Shown piece by piece: positions 12,525 through 25,831 of a DNA stretch of 64,000 nucleotides. The notes beneath the pieces were generated by a model, which saw nothing but the letters and a program-made list of their open reading frames with translations, did no database searches and was not told the DNA's origin. Source of the stretch: Petrolisthes cinctipes. Its lineage: Eukaryota > Arthropoda > Malacostraca > Decapoda > Porcellanidae. A program made the translations under genes and the position numbers. Numbering within the stretch: the first letter of the stretch is position 1; each line of letters opens with the position of its first letter. Location of the stretch: positions 434,001-498,000 of the forward strand of contig JAWQEG010000004.1 in NCBI GenBank assembly GCA_033782935.1, read 5' to 3'.

Positions 12525-15500
12525 GTGTTAGAGTATTTTCAAAATACATGCTCAAAACATACTGAAAATCGATCTTTTAGGTGCACAAAAGTCGATATGT
12601 GCATGCATCTTCTGTACCCGTTTATATATCAAATTCTGGCCCTAAACACCCGAAAATTCGATATTTTGGGGTCCCAGAAGCGATCTGTACATGCCTACTC
12701 CGTGTTAGAGTATTTTCAAAATTCAGGCCCAAAACATGCTGAAAATCGATATTTTTGGTGCCCAAAGTCAATATGTGCATGTATCTTCTGTACCCGTTTA
12801 TATCTCAAATTCAGGCTCAAAACACCCGAAAATTCAATATTTTGGGGTCCCAGAAGCAATCTGTACATGCCTACTCAGTGCTAGAATATTTTCAAAATAT
12901 AGGCTAAAAACATGCTAAAAATCGATCTTTTAGGTGCCAAAAAGTCAATATCTCAAATTCAGTCCCAAAACACCCGAAAATTCGATATTTAGGGGTCCCA
13001 GAAGCGATCTGTACATGCCTACTCCGTGTTAGAGTATTTTCAAAATACATGTTCAAAACATACTGAAAATCGATCTTTTAGGTGCCCAAAAGTCGATATG
13101 TGCATGCATCTTCAGTACCCGTTTATATCTCAAATTCAGGCTCAAAACACACGAAAATTCAATATTTTGGGGTCCCAGAAGCAATCTGTACATGCCTACT
13201 CAGTGTTAGAGTATTTTCAAAATACAGGCCCAAAACATGCTGAAAATCGATATTTTTGGTGCCCAAAGTCAATATGTGCATGTATCTTCTGTACCCGTTT
13301 ATATCTCAAATTCAGGCTCAAAACACCCGAAAATTCAATATTTTGGGGTCCCAGAAGCAATCTGTACATGCCTACACAGTGCTAGAATATTTTCAAAATA
13401 TAGTCTAAAAACATGCTAAAAATCGATCTTTTAGGTGCCAAAAAGTCAATATCTCAAATTCAGTCCCAAACCACCCGAAAATTCGATATTTAGGGGTCCC
13501 AGAAGCGATCTGTACATGCCTACTACGTGTTAGAGTATTTTCAAAATACATGCTTAAAACATACTGAAAATCGATCTTTTAGGTGCACAAAAGTCGATAT
13601 GTGCATGCATCTTCTGTACCCGTTTATATCTCAAATTCTGGCCCTAAACACCCGAAAATTCGATATTTTGGGGTCCCAGAAGCGATCTGTACATGCCTAC
13701 TCCGTGTTAGAGTATTTTCAAAATTCAGGCCCAAAACATGCTGGAAATCGATATTTTTGGTGCCCAAAGTCAATATGTGCATGTATCTTCTGTACCCGTT
13801 TATATCTCAAATTCAGGCTCAAAACACCCGAATTTTCAATATTTTGGGGTCCCAGAAGCAATCTGTACATGCCTACTCAGTGCTAGAATATTTTCAAAAT
13901 ATAGGCTAAAAACATGCTAAAAATCGATCTTTTAGGTGCCAAAAAGTCAATATCTCAAATTCAGTCCCAAAACACCCGAAAATTCGATATTTAGGGTTTC
14001 CCAGAAGCGATCTGTACATGCCTACTCCGTGTTAGAGTATTTTCAAAATACATGTTCAAAACATACTGAAAATCGATCTTTTAGGTGCACAAAAGTCGAT
14101 ATGTGCATGCATCTTCAGTACCCGTTTATATCTCAAATTCAGGCTCAAAACACCCGAAAATTCAATATTTTGGGGTCCTAGAAGCAATCTGTACATGCCT
14201 ACTCAGTGCTAGAGTATTTTCAAAATACAGGCCCAAAACATGCTGAAAATCGATATTTTAGATGCCCAAAGTCAATATGTGCATGTATCTTCTGTACCCG
14301 TTTATATCTCAAATTCAGGCTCAAAACACCCGAAAATTCAATATTTTGGGGTCCCAGAAGCAATCTGTACATGCCTACACAGTGCTAGAATATTTTCAAA
14401 ATATAGTCTAAAAACATGCTAAAAATCGATCTTTTAGGTGCCAAAAAGTCAATATCTCAAATTCAGTCCCAAACCACCCGAAAATTCGATATTTAGGGGT
14501 CCCAGAAGCGATCTGTACATGCCTACTACGTGTTAGAGTATTTTCAAAATACATGCTTAAAACATACTGAAAATCGATCTTTTAGGTGCACAAAAGTCGA
14601 TATGTGCATGCATCTTCTGTACCCGTTTATATCTCAAATTCTGGCCCTAAACACCCGAAAATTCGATATTTTGGGGTCCCAGAAGCGATCTGTACATGCC
14701 TACTCCGTGTTAGAGTATTTTCAAAATTCAGGCCCAAAACATGCTGGAAATCGATATTTTTGGTGCCCAAAGTCAATATGTGCATGTATCTTCTGTACCC
14801 GTTTATATCTCAAATTCAGGCTCAAATGACCCGAATTTTCAATATTTTGGGGTCCCAGAAGCAATCTGTACATGCCTACTCAGTGCTAGAATATTTTCAA
14901 AATATAGGCTAAAAACATGCTAAAAATCGATCTTTTAGGTGCCAAAAAGTCAATATCTCAAATTCAGTCCCAAAACACCCGAAAATTCGATATTTAGGGT
15001 TTCCCAGAAGCGATCTGTACATGCCTACTCCGTGTTAGAGTATTTTCAAAATACATGTTCAAAACATACTGAAAATCGATCTTTTAGGTGCACAAAAGTC
15101 GATATGTGCATGCATCTTCAGTACCCGTTTATATCTCAAATTCAGGCTCAAAACACCCGAAAATTCAATATTTTGGGGTCCTAGAAGCAATCTGTACATG
15201 CCTACTCAGTGCTAGAGTATTTTCAAAATACAGGCCCAAAACATGCTGAAAATCGATATTTTAGATGCCCAAAGTCAATATGTGCATGTATCTTCTGTAC
15301 CCGTTTATATCTCAAATTCAGGCTCAAAACACCCGAAAATTCAATATTTTGGGGTCCCAGAAGCAATCTGTACATGCCTACACAGTGCTAGAATATTTTC
15401 AAAATATAGGCTAAAAACATGCTAAAAATCGACATTTTAGGTGCCAAAAAATCGATATCTCAAATTCAGTCCCAAACCACCCGAAAATTCGATATTTAGG

Positions 15501-15857
15501 GGTCCCAGAAGCGATCTGTACATGCCTACTCCGTGTTAGAGTATTTTCAAAATACATGCTCAAAACATACTGAAAATCGATCTTTTAGGTGCACAAAAGT
15601 CGATATGTGCATGCATCTTCTGTTCCCGTTTATATCTCAAATTCAGTCCCAAACCACCCGAAAATTCAATATTTTGGGGTCCCAGAAGCAATCTGTACAT
15701 GCCTACTCAGTGCTAGAATATTTTCAAAATATAGGCTAAAAACATGCTAAAAATCGATCTTTTAGGTGCCAAAAAGTCAATATTTCAAATTCAGTCCCAA
15801 ACCACCCGAAAATTCGATATTTAGGGATCCCAGAAGCGATCTGTACATGCCTACTCC
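12525..15857. repeat. Array segment 3: A2/A1 hybrids and a 1003-bp duplication
   Basis: Units: 12525 A2/A1-B1-C2, 13026 A2-B1-C2, 13527 A2/A1-B1-C2 (502 bp), 14029 A2-B2-C2, 14530 A2/A1-B1-C2 (502 bp), 15032 A2-B2-C1, 15533 dimer whose first monomer fuses an A2 front to a C-type tail (CAGTCCCAAACCAC). A2/A1 means an A2 front (ACATGCTCAAAAC, GGTGCACAAAAG) with an A1 tail (TCTGGCCCTAAAC). Several C monomers have GTCAATATCTC instead of GTCGATATCTC. Confidence 0.88.
13263..15405. repeat. Tandem duplication, period 1003 bp
   Basis: The copies at about 13263-14265 and 14266-15268 share private marks at exactly 1003-bp offset: TAGTCTAAAA (13401/14404), CTACGTG (13523/14526), CCGAATTTTC (13829/14832) and TTAGGGTTTCCC (about 13991/14994). 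Similarity tails off after about 15405. CAAAACACCCG versus CAAATGACCCG is one of the few differences. Confidence 0.9.
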
Positions 15858-16849
15858 GTGTTAGAGTATTTTCAAAATACATGCTCAAAACATACTGAAA
15901 ATCGATCTTTTAGGTGCACAAAAGTCGATATGTGCATGCATCTTCTGTACCCGTTTATATCTCAAATTCTGGCCCTAAACACCCGAAAATTCGATATTTT
16001 GGGGTCCCAGAAGCGATCTGTACATGCCTACTCCGTGTTAGAGTATTTTCAAAATTCAGGCCCAAAACATGCTGAAAATCGATATTTTTGGTGCCCAAAG
16101 TCAATATGTGCATGTATCTTCTGTACCCGTTTATATCTCAAATTCAGGCTCAAAACACCCGAAAATTCAATATTTTGGGGTCCCAGAAGCAATCTGTACA
16201 GTGCTAGAATATTTTCAAAATATAGGCTAAAAACATGCTAAAAATCGATCTTTTATGTGCCAAAAAGTCGATATCTCAAATTCAGTACCAAAACACCCGA
16301 AAATTCGATATTTAGGGGTCCCAGAAGCGATCTGTACATGCCTACTCCGTGTTAGAGTATTTTCAAAATACATGCTCAAAACATACTGAAAATCGATCTT
16401 TTAGGTGCACAAAAGTCGATATGTGCATGCATCTTCAGTACCCGTTTATATCTCAAATTCAGGCTCAAAACACCCGAAAATTCAATGTATTGGGGTCCCA
16501 GAAGCAATCTGTACATGCCTACTCAGTGTTAGAGTATTTTCAAAATACAGGCCCAAAACATGCTGAAAATCGATATTTTAGAAGCCCAAAGTCAATATGT
16601 GCATGTATCTTCTGTACCCGTTTATATCTCAAATTCAGGCTCAAAACACCAGAAAATTCAATATTTTGGGGTCCCAGAAGCAATCTGTACATGCCTACAC
16701 AGTGCTAGAATATTTTCAAAATATAGGCTAAAAACATGCTAAAAATCGACATTTTAGGTGCCAAAAAATCGATATCTCAAATTCAGTCCCAAAACACCCG
16801 AAAATTCGATATTTAGAGGTCCCAGAAGGTATCTGTACATGCCTACTCC

Positions 16850-17026
16850 GTGTTAGAGTATTTTCAAAATACAGGCCAAAAACATACTGAAAATCGATCT
16901 TTTAGGTGCCCAAAAGTCGATATGTGCATGCATCTTCTGTACCCGTTTATATCTCAAATTCAGTCCCAAAACACCCGAAAATTCGATATTTAGGGGTCCC
17001 AGAAGCGATCTGTACATGCCTACTCC
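16850..17026. repeat. Single A1/C chimeric monomer (177 bp)
   Basis: The front is A1 (ACAGGCCAAAAAC, GGTGCCCAAAAG, the 29 bp missing from C, CTTCTGTACCC). The tail after CTCAAATTC is C2 (AGTCCCAAAACACC, TTTAGGGGTCCC). It sits between two A2-B2-C1 trimers and makes a 678-bp tetramer with the one before it. Equivalent monomers lie at 19996-20172, 20674-20850 and 25154-25330. Confidence 0.88.
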
Positions 17027-18768
17027 GTGTTAGAGTATTTTCAAAATACATGCTCAAAACATACTGAAAATCGATCTTTTAGGTGCACAAAAGTCGATAC
17101 GTGCATGCATCTTCAGTACCCGTTTATATCTCAAATTCAGGCTCAAAACACCCGAAAATTCAATATTTTGGGGTCCCAGAAGCAATCTGTACATGCCTAC
17201 TCAGTGTTAGAGTATTTTCAAAATACAGGCCCAAAACATGCTGAAAATCGATATTTTAGATGCCCAAAGTCAATATGTGCATGTATCTTCTGTACCCTTT
17301 TATATCTCAAATTCAGGCTCAAAATACCCGAAAATTCAATATTTTGGGGTCCCAGAAGCAATCTGTACATGCCTACACAGTGCTAGAATAATTTCAAAAT
17401 ATAGGCTAAAAACATGCTAAAAATCGATCTTTTAGGTGCCAAAAAATCGATATCTCAAATTCAGTCCCAAACCACCCGTAAATTCGATATTTAGGGGTCC
17501 CAGAAGCGATCTGTACATGCCTACTCCGTGTTAGAGTATTTTCAAAATACATGCTCAAAACATACTGAAAATCGATCTTTTAGGTGCACAAAAGTCGATA
17601 TGTGCATGCATCTTCTGTACCCGTTTATATCTCAAATTCAGTCCCAAACCACCCGAAAATTCAATATTTTGGGGTCCCAGAAGCAATCTGTACATGCCTA
17701 CTCAGTGCTAGAATATTTTCAAAATATAGGCTAAAAACATGCTAAAAATCGATCTTTTAGGTGCCAAAAAGTCAATATTTCAAATTCAGTCCCAAACCAC
17801 CCGAAAATTCGATATTTAGGGATCCCAGAAGCGATCTGTACATGCCTACTCCGTGTTAGAGTATTTTCAAAATACATGCTCGAAACATACTGAAAATCGA
17901 TCTTTTAGGTGCACAAAAGTCGATATGTGCATGCATCTTCAGTACCCGTTTATATCTCAAATTCAGGCTCAAAACACCCGAAAATTCAATATTTTGGGGT
18001 CCCAGAAGCAATCTGTACATGCCTACTCAGTGTTAGAGTATTTTCAAAATACAGGCCCAAAACATGCTGAAAATCGATATTTTAGATGCCCAAAGTCAAT
18101 ATGTGCATGTATCTTCTGTACCCGTTTATATCTCAAATTCAGGCTCAAAATACCCGAAAATTCAATATTTTGGGGTCCCAGAAGCAATCTGTACATGCCT
18201 ACACAGTGCTAGAATATTTTCAAAATATAGGCTAAAAACATGCTAAAAATCGACATTTTAGGTGCCAAAAAATCGATATCTCAAATTCAGTCCCAAACCA
18301 CCCGAAAATTCGATATTTAGGGGTCCCAGAAGCGATCTGTACATGCCTACTCCGTGTTAGAGTATTTTCAAAATACATGCTCAAAACATACTGAAAATCG
18401 ATCTTTTAGGTGCACAAAAGTCGATATGTGCATGCATCTTCTGTACCCGTTTATATCTCAAATTCAGTCCCAAACCACCCGAAAATTCAATATTTTGGGG
18501 TCCCAGAAGCAATCTGTACATGCCTACTCAGTGCTAGAATATTTTCAAAATATAGGCTAAAAACATGCTAAAAATCGATCTTTTAGGTGCCAAAAAGTCA
18601 ATATTTCAAATTCAGTCCCAAACCGCCCGAAAATTCGATATTTAGGGATCCTAGAAGCGATCTGTACATGCCTACTCCGTGTTAGAGTATTTTCAAAATA
18701 CATGCTCGAAACATACTGAAAATCGATCTTTTAGGTGCACAAAAGTCGATATGTGCATGCATCTTCTG
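17027..18768. repeat. Tandem duplication, period 826 bp (trimer plus dimer)
   Basis: The trimer-dimer blocks at 17027-17852 and 17853-18678 share AAAATACCCG (17321/18147), CAGTCCCAAACCAC, GTCAATATTTCAAATTC and TTTAGGGATCC at 826-bp offset. GCTCGAAACATAC recurs at the start of the next A (17881/18707), so the exchange tract runs to about 18768. A related dimer lies at 15533-15857. Confidence 0.88.
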
Positions 18769-19494
18769 TACCCGTTTATATCTCAAATTCTGGCCCTAAA
18801 CACCCGAAAATTCGATATTTTGGGGTCCCAGAAGCGATCTGTACATGCCTACTCCGTGTTAGAGTATTTTCAAAATTCAGGCCCAAAACATGCTGAAAAT
18901 CGATATTTTTGGTGCCCAAAGTCAATATGTGCATGTATCTTCTTTACCCGTTTATATCTCAAATTCAGGCTCAAAACACCCGAAAATTCAATATTTTGGG
19001 GTCCCAGAAGCAATCTGTACATGCCTACTCAGTGCTAGAATATTTTCAAAATATAGTCTAAAAACATGCTAAAAATCGACATTTTAGGTGCCAAAAAATC
19101 GATATCTCAAATTCAGTCCCAAAACACCCGAAAATTCGATATTTAGAGGTCCCAGAAGCGATCTGTACGTGCCTACTCCGTGTCAGAGTATTTTCAAAAT
19201 ACAGGCCAAAAACATACTGAAAATCGATCTTTTAGGTGCCCCTTAGTCGATATGTGCATGCATCTTCTGTACCCGTTTATATCTCAAATTCAGGCTCAAA
19301 ACACCCGAAAATTCAATATTTTGGGGTCCCAGAAGCAATCTGTACAGTGCTAGAATATTTTCAAAATATAGGCTAAAAACATGCTAAAAATCGATCTTTT
19401 AGGTGCCAAAAAGTCGATATCTCAAATTCAATCCCAAAACACCCGAAAATTCGATATTTAGGGGTCCCAGAAGCGATCTGTACATGCCTACTCC

Positions 19495-21351
19495 GTGTTA
19501 GAGTATTTTCAAAATACATGCTCAAAACATACTGAAAATCGATCTTTTAGGTGCACAAAAGTCGATATGTGCATGCATCTTCAGTACCCGTTTATATCTC
19601 AGATTCAGGCTCAAAACACCCGAAAATTCAATGTATTGGGGTCCCAGAAGCAATCTGTACATGCCTACTCAGTGTTAGAGTATTTTCAAAATACAGGCCC
19701 AAAACATGCTGAAAATCGATATTTTAGAAGCCCAAAGTCAATATGTGCATGTATCTTCTGTACCCGTTTATATCTCAAATTCAGGCTCAAAACACCCGAA
19801 AATTCGATATTTTGGGGTCCCAGAAGCAATCTGTACATGCCTACACAGTGCTAGAATATTTTCAAAATATAGGCTAAAAACATGCTAAAAATCGACATTT
19901 TAGGTGCCAAAAAATCGATATCTCAAATTCAGTCCCAAAACACCCGAAAATTCGATATTTAGAGGTCCCAGAAGGTATCTGTACATGCCTACTCCGTGTT
20001 AGAGTATTTTAAAAATACAGGCCAAAAACATACTGAAAATCGATCTTTTAGGTGCCCAAAAGTCGATATGTGCATGCATCTTCTGTACCCGTTTATATCT
20101 CAAATTCAGTCCCAAAACACCCGTTAATTCGATATTTAGGGGTCCCAGAAGCGATCTGTACATGCCTACTCCGTGTTAGAGTATTTTCAAAATACATGCT
20201 CAAAACATACTGAAAATCGATCTTTTAGGTGCACAAAAGTCGATACGTGCATGCATCTTCAGTACCCGTTTATATCTCAAATTCAGGCTCAAAACACCCG
20301 AAAATTCAATATTTTGGGGTCCCAGAAGCAATCTGTACATGCCTACTCAGTGTTAGAGTATTTTCAAAATACAGGCCCAAAACATGCTGAAAATCGATAA
20401 TTTAGATGCCCAAAGTCAATATGTGCATGTATCTTCTGTACCCGTTTATATCTCAAATTCAGGCTCAAAACACCCGAAAATTCAATATTTTGGGGTCCCA
20501 GAAGCAATCTGTACATGCCTACACAGTGCTAGAATATTTTCAAAATATAGGCTAAAAACATGCTAAAAATCGACATTTTAGGTGCCAAAAAATCGATATC
20601 TCAAATTCAGTCCCAAAACACCCGAAAATTCGATATTTAGAGGTCCCAGAAGGTATCTGTACATGCCTACTCCGTGTTAGAGTATTTTCAAAATACAGGC
20701 CAAAAACATACTGAAAATCGATCTTTTAGGTGCCCAAAAGTCGATATGTGCATGCATCTTCTGTACCCGTTTATATCTCAAATTCAGTCCCAAAACACCC
20801 GTTAATTCGATATTTTGGGGTCCCAGAAGCGATCTGTACATGCCTACTCCGTGTTAGAGTATTTTCAAAATACATGCTCAAAACATACTGAAAATCGATC
20901 TTTTAGGTGCACAAAATTCGATACGTGCATGCATCTTCAGTACCCGTTTATATCTCAAATTCAGGCTCAAAACACCCGAAAATTCAATATTTTGGGGTCC
21001 CAGAAGCAATCTGTACATGCCTACTCAGTGTTAGAGTATTTTCAAAATACAGGCCCAAAACATGCTGAAAATCGATAATTTAGATGCCCAAAGTCAATAT
21101 GTGCATGTATCTTCTGTACCCGTTTATATCTCAAATTCAGGCTCAAAACACCCGAAAATTCAATATTTTGGGGTCCCAGAAGCAATCTGTACATGCCTAC
21201 ACAGTGCTAGAATATTTTCAAAATATAGGCTAAAAACATGCTAAAAATCGACATTTTAGGTGCCAAAAAATCGATATCTCAAATTCAGTCCCAAAACACC
21301 CGAAAATTCGATATTTAGAGGTCCCAGAAGGTATCTGTACATGCCTACTCC
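19495..21351. repeat. 678-bp tetramers A2-B2-C1-(A1/C chimera) in tandem
   Basis: Two adjacent 678-bp units start at 19495 and 20173, followed by a further trimer at 20851. The units at 20173 and 20851 share GATACGTGCATG and CGATAATTTAGATG. The chimeras before them share CCCGTTAATTCG (20121/20799). The copy at 19495 instead matches 16349 (ATTCAATGTATTGGGG, TTTTAGAAGCCC) at 3146-bp offset. Another such tetramer lies at 24653-25330. Confidence 0.88.
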
Positions 21352-24300
21352 GTGTTAGAGTATTTTCAAAATACAGGCCAAAAACATACTGAAAATCGAT
21401 CTTTTAGGTGCCCAAAAGTCGATATGTGCATGCATCTTCTGTACCCGTTTATATCTCAAATTCTGGCCCTAAACACCCGAAAATTCGATATTTTGGGGTC
21501 CCAGAAGCGATCTGTAGATGCATACTCGGTGTTAGAGTATTTTCAAAATTCAGGCCCAAAACATGCTGAAAATCGATATTTTTGGTGCCCAAAGTCAATA
21601 TGTGCATGTATCTTTTGTACCCGTTTATATCTCAAATTCAGGCTCAAAACACCCGAAAATTCAATATTTTTGGGTCCCAGAAGCAATCTGTACAGTGCTA
21701 GAATATTTTCAAAATATAGGCTAAAAACATGCTAAAAATCAATCTTTTAGGTGCCAAAAAGTCGATATCTCAAATTCAGTCCCAAAACACCCGAAAATTC
21801 GATATTTAGAGGTCCCAGAAGGTATCTGTACATGCCTACTCCGTGTTAGAGTATTTTCAAAATTCAGGCCCAAAACATGCTGAAAATCGATATTTTTTGT
21901 GCCCAAAGTCAATATGTGCATGTATCTTCTGTACCCGTTTATATCTAAAAATTCAGGCTCAAAACACCCGAAAATTCAATATTTTGGGGTCCCAGAAGCA
22001 ATCTGTACATGCCTACTCAGTGCTAGAATATTTTCAAAATATAGTTTAAAAACATGCTAAAAATCGATCTTTTAGGTGCCAAAAAGTCGATATCTCAAAT
22101 TCAGTCCCAAAACACCCGAATATTCGATATTTAGGGGTCCCAGAAGCGATCTGTACATGCCTACTCCGTGTTAGAGTATTTTCAAAATGCATGCTCAAAA
22201 CATACTGAAAATCGATCTTTTAGGTGCACAAAAGTCGATATGTGTATGCATCTTCAGTACCCGTTTATATCTCAAATTCAGGCTCAAAACACCCGAAAAT
22301 TCAATATTTTGGGGTCCCAGAAGCAATCTGTACATGCCTACTCAGTGTTAGAGTATTTTCAAAATACAGGCCCAAAACATGCTGAAAATCGATATTTTAG
22401 ATGCCCAAAGTCAATATGTGCATGTATCTTCTGTACCCGTTTATATCTCAAATTCAGGCTCAAAACACCCGAAAATTCAATATTTTGGGGTCCCAGAAGA
22501 AATCTGTACATGCCTACACAGTGCTAGAATATTTTCAAAATATAGGCTAAAAACATGCTAAAAATCGACATTTTAGGTGCCAAAAAATCGATATCTCAAA
22601 TTCAGTCCCAAAACACCCGAAAATTCGATATTTAGAGGTCCCAGAAGGTATCTGTACATGCCTACTCCGTGTTAGAGTATTTTCAAAATACAGGCCAAAA
22701 ACATACTGAAAATCGATCTTTTAGGTGCCCAAAAGTCGATATGTGCATGCATCTTCTGCACCCGTTTATATCTCAAATTCTGGCCCTAAACACCCGAAAA
22801 TTCGATATTTTGGGGTCCCAGAAGCGATCTGTACATGCCTACTCCGTGTTAGAGTATTTTCAAAATTCAGGCCCAAAACATGCTGAAAATCGATATTTTT
22901 GGTGCCCAAAGTCAATATGTGCATGTATCTTCTGTACCCGTTTATATCTCAAATTCAGGCTAAAAACACCCGAAAATTCAATATTTTGGGGTCCCAGAAG
23001 CAATCTGTACAGTGCTAGAATATTTTCAAAATATAGGCTAAAAACATGCTAAAAATCGATCTTTTAGGTGCCAAAAAGTCGATATCTCAAATTCAGTCCC
23101 AAAACACCCGAAAATTCGATATTTAGGGGTGCCAAAAGCGATCTGTACATGCCTACTCCGTGTTAGAGTATTTTCAAAATACATGCTCAAAACATACTGA
23201 AAATCGATCTTTTAGGTGCACAAAAGTCGATATGTGCATGCATCTTCAGTACCCGTTTATATCTCAAATTCAGGCTCAAAACACCCGAAAATTCAATATA
23301 TTGGGGTCCCAGAAGCAATCTGTACATGCCTACTCAGTGTTAGAGTATTTTCAAAATACAGGCCCAAAACATGCTGAAAATCGATATTTTAGATGCCCAA
23401 AGTCAATATGTGCATGTATCTTCTGTACCCGTTTATATCTCAAATTCAGTCTCAAAACACCCGAAAATTCAATATTTTGGGGTCCCAGAAGCAATCTGTA
23501 CATGCCTACACAGTGATAGAATATTTTCAAAATATAGGCTAAAAACATGCTAAAAATCGACATTTTAGGTGCCAAAAAATCGATATCTCAAATTCAGTCC
23601 CAAAACACCCGAAAATTCGATATTTAGAGGTCCCAGAAGGTATCTGTACATGCCTACTCCGTGTTAGAGTATTTTCAAAATACAGGCCAAAAACATACTG
23701 AAAATCGATCTTTTAGGTGCCCAAAAGTCGATATGTGCATGTATCTTCTGTACCCGTTTATATCTCAAATTCAGGCTCAAAACACCCGAAAATTCAATAT
23801 TTTGGGGTCCCAGAAGCAATCTGTACATGCCTACTCAGTGCTAGAATATTTTCAAAATATAGGCTAAAAACATGCTAAAAATCGATCTTTTAGGTGCCAA
23901 AAAGTCAATATCTCAAATTCAGTCCCAAAACACCCGAAAATTCGATATTTAGGGGTCCCAGAAGCGATCTGTACATGCCTACTCCGTGTTAGAGTATTTT
24001 CAAAATACATGCTCAAAACATACTGAAAATCGATCTTTTAGGTGCCCAAAAGTCGATATGTGCATGCATCTTCTGTACCCGTTTATATCTCAAATTCTGG
24101 CCCTAAACACCCGAAAATTCGATATTTTGGGGTCCCAGAAGCGATCTGTACATGCCTACTCCGTGTTAGAGTATTTTCAAAATTCAGGCCCAAAACATGC
24201 TGAAAATCGATATTTTTGGTGCCCAAAGTCAATATGTGCATGTATCTTCTGTACCCGTTTATATCTCAAATTCAGGCTCAAAACACCCGAAAATTCAATA

Positions 24301-25831
24301 TTTTGGGGTCCCAGAAGCAATCTGTACATGCCTACTCAGTGTTAGAGTATTTTCAAAATACAGGCCCAAAACATGCTGAAAATCGATATTTTAGATGCCC
24401 AAAGTCAATATGTGCATGTATCTTCTGTACCCGTTTATATCTCAAATTCAGGCTCAAAACACCCGAAAATTCAATATTTTGGGGTCCCAGAAGCAATCTG
24501 TACAGTGCTTGAATATTTTCAAAATATAGGCTAAAAACATGCTAAAAATCGATCTTTTAGGTGCCAAAAAGTCGATATCTCAAATTCAGTCCCAAAACAC
24601 CCGAAAATTCGATATTTAGGGGTCCCAGAAGCGATCTGTACATGCCTACTCCGTGTTAGAGTATTTTCAAAATACATGCTCAAAACATACTGAAAATCGA
24701 TCTTTTAGGTGCACAAAAGTCGATATGTGCATGCATCTTCAGTACCCGTTTATATCTCAAATTCAGGCTCAAAACACCCGAAAATTCAATGTATTGGGGT
24801 CCCAGAAGCAATCTGTACATGCCTACTCAGTGTTAGAGTATTTTCAAAATACAGGCCCAAAACATGCTGAAAATCGATATTTTAGATGCCCAAAGTCAAT
24901 ATGTGCATGTATCTTCTGTACCCGTTTATATCTCAAATTCAGGCTCAAAACACCCGAAAATTCAATATTTTGGGGTCCCAGAAGCAATCTGTACATGCCT
25001 ACACAGTGCTAGAATATTTTCAAAATATAGGCTAAAAACATGCTAAAAATCGACATTTTAGGTGCCAAAAAATCGATATATCAAATTCAGTCCCAAAATA
25101 CCCGAAAATTCGATATTTAGAGGTCCCAGAAGGTATCTGTACATGCCTACTCCGTGTTAGAGTATTTTCAAAATACAGGCCAAAAACATACTGAAAATCG
25201 ATCTTTTAGGTGCCCAAAAGTCGATATGTGCATGCATCTTCTGTACCCGTTTATATCTCAAATTCAGTCCCAAAACACCCGAAAATTCGATATTTAGGGG
25301 TCCCAGAAGCGATCTGTACATGCCTACTCCGTATTAGAGTATTTTCAAAATACATGCTCTAAACATACTAAAAATCGATCTTTTAGGTGCACAAAAGTCG
25401 ATACGTGCATGCATCTTCAGTACCCGTTTATATCTCAAATTCAGGCTCAAAACACCCGAAAATTCAATATTTTGGGGTCCCAGAAGCAATCTGTACATGC
25501 CTACTCAGTGTTAGAGTATTTTCAAAATACAGGCCCAAAACATGCTGAAAATCGATATTTTAGATGCCCAAAGTCAATATGTGCATGTATCTTCTGTACC
25601 CGTTTATATCTCAAATTCAGGCTCAAAACACCCGAAAATTCAATATTTTGGGGCCCCAGAAGCAATCTGTACATGCCTACACAGTGCTAGAATATTTTCA
25701 AAATATAGGCTAAAAACATGCTAAAAATCGACATTTTAGGTGCCAAAAAATCGATATCTCAAATTCAGTCCCAAAACACCCGAAAATTCGATATTTAGAG
25801 GTCCCAGAAGGTATCTGTACATGCCTACTCC
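21352..25831. repeat. Array segment 5: mixed trimers, dimers and a tetramer
   Basis: Units: 21352 A1-B1-C2 (del), 21843 B1-type dimer with ATCTAAAAATTC in place of ATCTCAAATTC, 22168 A2-B2-C1, 22669 A1-B1-C2 (del), 23160 A2-B2-C1, 23661 dimer, 23986 tetramer with two B monomers, 24653 A2-B2-C1, 25154 single A1/C chimera, 25331 A2-B2-C1. Confidence 0.88.

Larger units (their letters stand above)
15858..21351. repeat. Array segment 4: dimers and single chimeric monomers
   Basis: Units: 15858 A2/A1-B1-C2 (del), 16349 A2-B2-C1, 16850 single A1/C chimera (177 bp), 17027 trimer, 17528 dimer, 17853 trimer, 18354 dimer, 18679 A2/A1-B1-C trimer, 19180 A-C dimer with the 10-bp deletion (315 bp), 19495 trimer, 19996 single chimera, 20173 trimer, 20674 single chimera, 20851 trimer. 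This is the least regular stretch of the window. Confidence 0.88.
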
